Source: CAZFIO01 sp964519585
GTDB taxonomy: Bacteria; Bacillota; Clostridia; Tissierellales; Tissierellaceae
DNA length: 18,946 nucleotides
NCBI GenBank assembly: GCA_964519585.1
Contig: CAZFIO010000020.1
Location: 1 to 18,946 of the forward strand
Direction: 5' to 3'
Shown here: positions 14,960-18,946 of the stretch, in pieces
How the letters are laid out: each line of letters starts with the position of its first letter
Numbering within the stretch: the first letter of the stretch is position 1
Notes under the pieces: generated by a model
The model's input: the letters and a program-made list of their open reading frames with translations, nothing else
Told to the model about the DNA's origin: nothing
The model's database searches: none
Position numbers and translations under genes: made by a program

Positions 14960-14996
14960 AGCCAAAACTTTTTTATAAGTCTTGGCTCTCTTTTTT
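14960..14996 (+). terminator. Rho-independent terminator after the coiled-coil gene
   Basis: AGCCAAAACTT (14960-14970) pairs with AAGTCTTGGCT (14977-14987) with one mismatch, followed by CTC and TTTTTT (14991-14996). Confidence 0.8.
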
Positions 14997-15064
14997 GTCC
15001 ACTGAGAGAAATATAATGGTATTCCTTTTTGAAAAGTCTTAAGTTGTGGTTCAAATATACAGAT

Positions 15065-15142
15065 TCAAAGAACTATCTCTGCCTTTAATTCATAGGCATA
15101 TTTCATCAGATTATTTAAATTTTTGTTCCTACTTACAAAATA
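15065..15142 (-). pseudogene. Possible C-terminal remnant of an XRE-type antitoxin
   Basis: A 25-codon open stretch ends at TGA (15065-15067) and reads NKNLNNLMKYAYELKAEIVL at its end. This resembles the closing helix and strand of small XRE-family antitoxins, where a TLxKYAxALxxEIxL pattern is common. It has no start and is closed upstream by a TAA, so it cannot be a working gene. The rest of 14997-15275 is AT-rich with no supported gene. Confidence 0.25.
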
Positions 15143-15275
15143 TTACTAATTACCAAGAAATTAATAGTAACTAAAGATGATTCTACCATATTATATATAT
15201 AGGACAAAAACCTAAATACTTTTTATATTTGATGAATTATGAGTTATTTTAGTTATGATAGGCTTAAAAATCCAT

Positions 15276-15304
15276 TTGCAAAATCCTTACATTTAAGTTA
15301 CAAT
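15276..15304 (+). promoter_or_regulatory. SigA-type promoter of the toxin-antitoxin operon
   Basis: TTGCAA (15276-15281), 17 bases, TACAAT (15299-15304). The expected start near 15311 gives a very short leader before the toxin gene and lies inside the adjacent palindrome. Confidence 0.65.
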
Positions 15305-15306
15305 AT

Positions 15307-15326
15307 ACTTAACCAATAGGTTAAGT
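15307..15326. promoter_or_regulatory. Palindromic operator of the toxin-antitoxin operon
   Basis: ACTTAACC (15307-15314) and GGTTAAGT (15319-15326) around AATA, a perfect 8-bp-arm palindrome just after the -10 box. A third half-site TTAAGT lies at 15294-15299. This is the expected position for autorepression by the HigA-type antitoxin. Confidence 0.65.
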
Positions 15327-15329
15327 TAG

Positions 15330-15692
15330 GTGGCGATTATAGGTGTGAATTTAATATGCGAAAAAGCAAAGGTGAAAAGATACTTTGAAAACTTTGAATT
15401 AATGGGCAAGGAAAAAGGTACAGACCTTAGCAGGGCTGTGAAAAAACGTTATGATCAATTAAAAGCATCTATAAATTTCGGTATATATCTTAAGGTTGGG
15501 TTAGGTAGACCACATCCACTATACGGAAACTTAAAAGGATGTTATGGAATTAGTGTTACTGGTAATATTAGACTAATCGTTAGACCAAAAGTAGACAGCT
15601 TGGATCCTGATTCACTAATACAAAGTGATACAGTAATTATTGAGGGGGTGATGGATTACCATGGTAAAAAAAATGAATGGATTATCCCGTGA
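15330..15692 (+). CDS. HigB-like type II toxin (RelE/ParE superfamily)
   Basis: A small (120-residue) protein with the C-terminal signature of the plasmid-killer/HigB group: LGRPHPLYGNLKGCYGISV (about 58-76), then NIRLIVRP (about 79-86) and an IIEGVMDYHGK strand. Such toxins are ribosome-dependent mRNA endonucleases. It precedes and overlaps its antitoxin by 32 bases, the usual toxin-first higBA order. The start is uncertain: GTG at 15330 has a weak ribosome binding site, while GTG at 15345 (115 residues, starting VNLICEKAKVKRYF) has AGGTGG about 11 bases upstream and may be the real one. It is longer than classical HigB (~92 residues), with an extra N-terminal and loop portion. Confidence 0.8.
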   Translation: MAIIGVNLICEKAKVKRYFENFELMGKEKGTDLSRAVKKRYDQLKASINFGIYLKVGLGRPHPLYGNLKGCYGISVTGNIRLIVRPKVDSLDPDSLIQSDTVIIEGVMDYHGKKNEWIIP

Positions 15693-16743
15693 TTTTATTA
15701 TTCATCCAGGGGAAACCTTAAAGGAAGTTCTTGATGATATAGGTATGACCCAAAGGGAGTTAGCCATAAGAACTGATGTTACAGAGCCACATATTAGCTC
15801 TATAGTTAATTGTCAAAAAGATATATCTGTATCCTTTTCTAAAAAATTAGAATATGCCTTAGATATCGATGCTAGTTTTTGGATTAATTTGCAGGGTAAC
15901 TATGATAAGGAACTAGCTGATTTCGAAGAATTTAATAAAATTACTGATGATGAACTAGCAATTCTCAAAAATTTAAAAGAGATTATAAAATATCTTAAAG
16001 ATGTTAACTTAATAGAAATAGGGGCATATGGGCCAATACTTGTTATTGAGATGAGAAAGTTTTTAAATATAAGCAGTTTGCATCGAATACCTGAAATTTG
16101 TGAAGTTGGTGCTTATCGCTTATCCAAAAATACCAGTATAGATCCATATGTTTTATTTACTTGGTTAAGAATGTGCGATTTAATGGTGAAAAATCAGCAA
16201 GTCCAAACTAAATTAGATATTGATGAATTAAATAAGATGATCCCTCTAATAAAAAAGCTAATGTTTGAAGATATCGTTTATATTCAGGCACAATTAAAAA
16301 CTTATTTAGCCAAATGTGGAATTGGATTTTCAATTGTTAAGAGTTTTAAAGGAGCTCCTGTCCAAGGATTTTTAAAAAAGAATGATGACGGGACTTTGAA
16401 TTTGCTTATGACTGCTAGGCAAAAATTTGCGGATATATTTTGGTTTTCCTTCTTTCATGAAATTGGTCATATTATTAATGGGGATATTAAAGATAAACTG
16501 GTTGATTACGATTTTGCAAAAGGCAAGGCTGAAGACAGAGCAAATAAATTTGCTGCTAATACTTTAATTGATCCTGATGAATATGGTGATTTTATAAACA
16601 AAGAAGATTTTTCTATAACTTCAATTAACAATTTTTGTGCAAATCAAAATATCCCTGTTTTTATTCTTATAGGTAGGTTGCATAAAGAAGAGTATATCCC
16701 ATATAGCCAATTCTCTGAGAAAAAGATAAAATACGAGATTTAA
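15661..16743 (+). CDS. HigA-type antitoxin fused to an ImmA/IrrE zinc peptidase
   Basis: A 360-residue two-part protein. Residues 1-90 match HigA addiction-module antitoxins: HPGETLKEVLDDIGMTQREL (15-34), then the XRE helix-turn-helix and the SFWINLQGNYD segment (about 72-82). Residues about 200-360 are an ImmA/IrrE-type metallopeptidase with HEIGH (266-270) and the third zinc-ligand region EDRANKFAANTL (291-302). The zinc site looks intact. It starts inside the toxin gene (32-base overlap), with GAGGGGG about 12 bases upstream. The HTH half should neutralise the toxin and repress the operon through the 15307-15326 palindrome; the peptidase half may cleave the antitoxin itself or another regulator and release the toxin, which is inference. 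Confidence 0.88.
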   Translation: MVKKMNGLSRDFIIHPGETLKEVLDDIGMTQRELAIRTDVTEPHISSIVNCQKDISVSFSKKLEYALDIDASFWINLQGNYDKELADFEEFNKITDDELAILKNLKEIIKYLKDVNLIEIGAYGPILVIEMRKFLNISSLHRIPEICEVGAYRLSKNTSIDPYVLFTWLRMCDLMVKNQQVQTKLDIDELNKMIPLIKKLMFEDIVYIQAQLKTYLAKCGIGFSIVKSFKGAPVQGFLKKNDDGTLNLLMTARQKFADIFWFSFFHEIGHIINGDIKDKLVDYDFAKGKAEDRANKFAANTLIDPDEYGDFINKEDFSITSINNFCANQNIPVFILIGRLHKEEYIPYSQFSEKKIKYEI

Positions 16744-16783
16744 GGAATAAATAAATCTACAAAATACGATCCACCTATATATA

Positions 16784-16834
16784 AAGTCCTATCTATGAGA
16801 TAATTTAATCTTCATAGATAGGACTTGTTTTGTT
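16784..16834 (+). terminator. Rho-independent terminator of the toxin-antitoxin operon
   Basis: A perfect 15-bp stem (16784-16798 with 16812-16826) with a 13-base loop, followed by GTTTTGTT. It also abuts the broken end of the nucleotidyltransferase remnant on the other strand. Confidence 0.85.
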
Positions 16835-16940
16835 CCCCTAGAATAAGATCCATATAATACTATCCTTTCAGGTTTATATTCTGGAAAATTACAGCTTCTG
16901 CAAAAGTTTTTATTCTTGCTTCATTCTTGATAGTGTCCAA
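16834..16940 (-). pseudogene. Frameshifted, truncated MNT-type nucleotidyltransferase
   Basis: GGAGGTG (16954-16948) stands seven bases before a TTG start (16940-16938) that reads MDTIKNEARIKTFAEAV and then runs to a stop at 16860-16862. In a second frame the same stretch continues as FPEYKPERIVLYGSYSRG, the N-terminal part of the nucleotidyltransferase active site (the GS motif that precedes the catalytic aspartates). The gene therefore carries a frameshift near residue 17 and is cut off at 16834, before the DxD residues, by the terminator of the toxin-antitoxin operon. It lies 34 bases after the DUF2442 gene on the same strand, so it was probably the third gene of that operon. It cannot be active. 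Confidence 0.6.
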
Positions 16941-16974
16941 GATAAAGCACCTCCGTTTACCTTGTGTACCTTAG

Positions 16975-17217
16975 TTACTGTATAAACTCTACACTTTTTT
17001 CATACAAAAATTCTGGGTCAATATCTGCTTGATTACACCATTCTATGCTATCGAAAGATATTCTTACACTTTTAAATATATTTCTGTTTTTTAAATCTTT
17101 ATAAATTCCCTTGTTCAAGTAGGGTTTCATATCAAATATACGTATTTCTCCGTTTTCAAAAGTTAATTTTAATTTATAATCACTTAATGGCTTTACTTCC
17201 ACAACTGCCCAATACAT
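16975..17217 (-). CDS. DUF2442 domain-containing protein
   Basis: An 80-residue protein with the family pattern: VVEVKPLSDYKLKLTFENGE near the start, RIFDMKPYL (about 31-39), a central VRISFDSIEWCNQADIDPEFLY (split by the usual turn) and a short tail. Members are small alpha/beta proteins often found downstream of DUF4160 genes, and the pair is widely predicted to be a toxin-antitoxin module with DUF2442 as the antitoxin-like partner. It follows DUF4160 by 12 bases with GGGAGGTGGGG as its ribosome binding site. The function remains inferred. Confidence 0.85.
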   Translation of the reverse strand: MYWAVVEVKPLSDYKLKLTFENGEIRIFDMKPYLNKGIYKDLKNRNIFKSVRISFDSIEWCNQADIDPEFLYEKSVEFIQ

Positions 17218-17229
17218 TTCCCCACCTCC

Positions 17230-17508
17230 CTATCTTAAAGGTTCTATTTTAAATGGCAGTTCACTGTTCATTGCTATTTCCCAGTTTGCTTTTAGCTCAT
17301 CTTGCTTCAATTCTGCCCATGCCAATGCAAGTTTAAGCTGCTTTCGTGGTAAGAATCCCTCTCTTAATTCACATGTATTTATGTCTATTATAGCTACATG
17401 TTCCCCATAATACGCATGAAAGTGAGGAGGATTATGTTCTTCTGGTGCACAAAACATTCTTATTATTATTCCATAAAACATACCTATAGTAGGCTTCCTT
17501 TTTCCCAC
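17230..17508 (-). CDS. DUF4160 domain-containing protein
   Basis: A 92-residue protein with the family hallmarks PTIGMFYGIIIRMF (6-19), the histidine-rich HNPPHFHAYYGEH (25-37), the motif REGFLPRKQL (about 49-58) and ALAWAELKQDEL (about 61-72). The clustered histidines suggest a metal- or nucleic-acid-binding site. The start is GTG at 17508; family members usually begin at the PTI motif, so a few extra residues are present and the start is not certain. It is the first gene of a short operon with DUF2442 and is the presumed toxin-like partner. An extended -10 promoter lies 33 bases upstream. Confidence 0.85.
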   Translation of the reverse strand: MGKRKPTIGMFYGIIIRMFCAPEEHNPPHFHAYYGEHVAIIDINTCELREGFLPRKQLKLALAWAELKQDELKANWEIAMNSELPFKIEPLR

Positions 17509-17540
17509 CTTTTGTTTGAAATAGATATTTTATTACTTAT

Positions 17541-17549
17541 ATTATACCA
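17541..17549 (-). promoter_or_regulatory. Extended -10 promoter of the DUF4160 operon
   Basis: On the minus strand TGGTATAAT, an extended -10 element with perfect TATAAT at 17546-17541. No good -35 is visible at 17 bases, as is usual for extended -10 promoters. Confidence 0.5.
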
Positions 17550-17635
17550 CGATATCTAAGCCTCTACACTATCTTGAATAAACAAAAGCTTTTTGTCATA
17601 AAAGATTGATTTTGTGACGAAGGGACCCCAGTCAT

Positions 17636-17737
17636 CCTGCCCGTTGTAGGGGCTGGTTTCCAACCTTAATATGCTCCGCAGGACTACAATAGGGAGTACT
17701 CCAGGGTGCATGCCTGCCCGTTAGAGGAGTCTCCTCT
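17636..17737. repeat. Degenerate intergenic repeat block
   Basis: CCTGCCCGTT occurs at 17636-17645 and 17713-17722 as a direct repeat. The first copy is followed by TGTAGGGGC, also seen at 13412-13420. The block ends with a hairpin AGAGGA (17723-17728) and TCCTCT (17732-17737) followed by TTT. I see no gene in 17550-17933 apart from this block and the terminator; a 77-codon open frame across it is not credible. Confidence 0.4.
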
Positions 17738-17750
17738 TTTATTCCCAAAG

Positions 17751-17790
17751 ATAAAAAAGAGCCGAGACTTCCGAAGAAGTTTCGACTCTT
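17751..17790 (-). terminator. Rho-independent terminator of the surface-protein gene
   Basis: A ~15-bp stem (17757-17771 with 17776-17790, one G-U and one mismatch) closed by a C(UUCG)G loop on the minus strand and followed by TTTTTT. It lies about 145 bases past the stop of the gene starting beyond the right edge. Confidence 0.85.
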
Positions 17791-17933
17791 ATTCCTATTG
17801 ATTATTTTGACAACAGTTCTTTTTCTTTTTAACGCTAACAATATGTTACCCCATACCATCTCCATGAGTCATTTTGAATAAATGATATGATAACATAGTA
17901 TTCCTAGCCCTACATCACATATATTGATTTAGT

Positions 17934-18946
17934 TTATGGTTCTACTACTTCTTTTGAAAAATCACTTGCTATGATGTTCTCCGATCTAACATTTCTATCA
18001 GCTTTATTTGATACATAGAACAATAACCCTATGTCCTCAAAGTTAATACTTCCGCCTAACACTCCTTGAAGCTTTGCACCATCAACAGTTACTGTCCAAG
18101 TCTGAGTTGCTTTAACATATGAGGCTGTTACTCCGAAACCAGTAACTTTAGTTTCAGACTCTTCATTACCATATACCTCAAGTTCATTTGCCGAGGCATT
18201 TAACACCAAGTATTCAATTTTACCTGTAGTACCATCAATTGCTTCATAACTAGCATCCAGTCCAGTATGCAGCAAGACATGAAGTCTACCTAAATCGTCC
18301 CCTTTACCTTTAACTATAAAAGTATATACTCCATTTGTTACCGCTTTATCTACTGATACCAAGTTTAATTCTACTGTTGAGAAATCACTTTCTATAATAT
18401 TTGATCTATCATTTCTATCATCTTCATTTGAAAGGTAGAAGAATAGTTTTACATCTTCAAATTTATTTGACCCTGGGTAGTATTTGTGATCTTTTATAAA
18501 ATTTTCAACAGTAGAACCTGTAACAGTTACTGTCCAAGTCTGAGTTGCTTGAACATATGATGCTGTTACTCCGAAACCTTCAACATTAGATTTTGAAGCA
18601 TCTTCACCATAGACTCCATCACCATCTGAAGCATATAATACCAGATATTCAATTTTACCTGTAGTACCGTCAATATGACCCTCATATTCAGGCTCTAAGC
18701 TTCCATCATGTAGCAAGACATGAAGTCTACCTAAATCGTCCCCTTTACCTTTAACTGTAAAAGTATACGTTCCTTCTGATACCGCTTTATCTACTGACAC
18801 TAAGTTTAACCCTACTGGCCTTGTTCCCCCACCCGTATCTTCCTCTTTCTTTCCTTCCTCTATTGCATCTCCTATATCCTCAACCACATCTTCTGATACT
18901 GCATCTTTTCCGCCTATTACATTTACATCTGCTTTTGTATCTTTGA
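17934..18946 (-). CDS. Repeat-domain protein, probably secreted or surface (5' end missing)
   Basis: The reading frame stays open to the right edge, so this is the C-terminal part (at least 336 residues); the GTG at 18887 is an internal codon. The visible N-terminal part is a charged, glycine-containing linker (KDAVSEDVVEDIGDAIEEG). Two tandem ~146-residue repeats follow, each beginning LNLVSVDKAV, then VKGKGDDLGRLHVLLH, IDGTTGKIEYLVL, GFGVTASYV, TQTWTVTV and a closing LFFYLSNEDDRN/LLFYVSNKADRN with an IIxSDFS end. They are beta-strand rich, acidic and without cysteine, as in Gram-positive extracellular proteins. No LPXTG or C-terminal membrane segment is present. The domain family is not recognised; anchoring or catalytic parts would lie upstream of the window. 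Confidence 0.75.
   Translation of the reverse strand, partial: KDTKADVNVIGGKDAVSEDVVEDIGDAIEEGKKEEDTGGGTRPVGLNLVSVDKAVSEGTYTFTVKGKGDDLGRLHVLLHDGSLEPEYEGHIDGTTGKIEYLVLYASDGDGVYGEDASKSNVEGFGVTASYVQATQTWTVTVTGSTVENFIKDHKYYPGSNKFEDVKLFFYLSNEDDRNDRSNIIESDFSTVELNLVSVDKAVTNGVYTFIVKGKGDDLGRLHVLLHTGLDASYEAIDGTTGKIEYLVLNASANELEVYGNEESETKVTGFGVTASYVKATQTWTVTVDGAKLQGVLGGSINFEDIGLLFYVSNKADRNVRSENIIASDFSKEVVEP

Noticed and set aside
17632..17865. 77-codon minus-strand open frame
   Set aside because: It runs through a UUCG-loop terminator and a degenerate repeat block, has low-complexity basic composition and resembles no protein family.

Overview
The window is AT-rich DNA that looks like a low-GC Gram-positive anaerobe of the Clostridia/Tissierellia type. 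The evidence is strong GGAGG-type ribosome binding sites, near-consensus SigA promoters, the small-protein trio YvrJ/DUF2922/DUF1659, a PadR/DUF1700/DUF4097 envelope operon and a ferredoxin-domain aldo/keto reductase. Species cannot be fixed from the sequence alone. No rRNA, tRNA, CRISPR array or intact insertion sequence was seen.

Left part (1-3996): a secreted S8 (subtilisin-like) protease on the minus strand, then an intergenic stretch with a hairpin and an 11-bp-period tandem repeat, then a plus-strand operon (PadR regulator, DUF1700 membrane protein, DUF4097 surface-type beta-repeat protein). The operon ends at a two-way terminator shared with the next, convergent operon.

Centre (4028-11994): a minus-strand carbohydrate or sugar-acid catabolic cluster. 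In transcription order it holds a DeoR-type regulator (own promoter and terminator), then a DUF1537 four-carbon-acid sugar kinase, a class II aldolase/decarboxylase, a complete TRAP transporter (lipoprotein binding protein, small and large permeases), a class I DhnA/LacD-type aldolase and an IolC-like PfkB kinase. The structural operon starts at a perfect TTGACA-17-TATAAT promoter flanked by two nearly identical 16-bp palindromes, good candidates for the DeoR operators. Two separate kinase plus C-C lyase modules behind one transporter is the main metabolic puzzle here; the substrate cannot be named from sequence.

Right of centre (12184-14170): an aldo/keto reductase with two Fe-S cluster motifs, whose promoter is embedded in a 13-bp-arm palindrome, and the YvrJ, DUF2922 and DUF1659 small proteins (YvrJ, 46 aa, at 13478-13618).

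Right part (14400-17800): a patchwork of toxin-antitoxin or defence-like genes and gene debris. It holds a 65-codon reading frame broken by one in-frame TGA, a lone coiled-coil protein, a possible XRE antitoxin remnant, a HigB-like toxin overlapping a HigA antitoxin fused to an ImmA/IrrE zinc peptidase (with promoter and palindromic operator), a frameshifted and truncated nucleotidyltransferase, and a DUF4160/DUF2442 pair. The window closes with the 3' part of a repeat-containing, probably surface or secreted protein whose start lies beyond the right edge.
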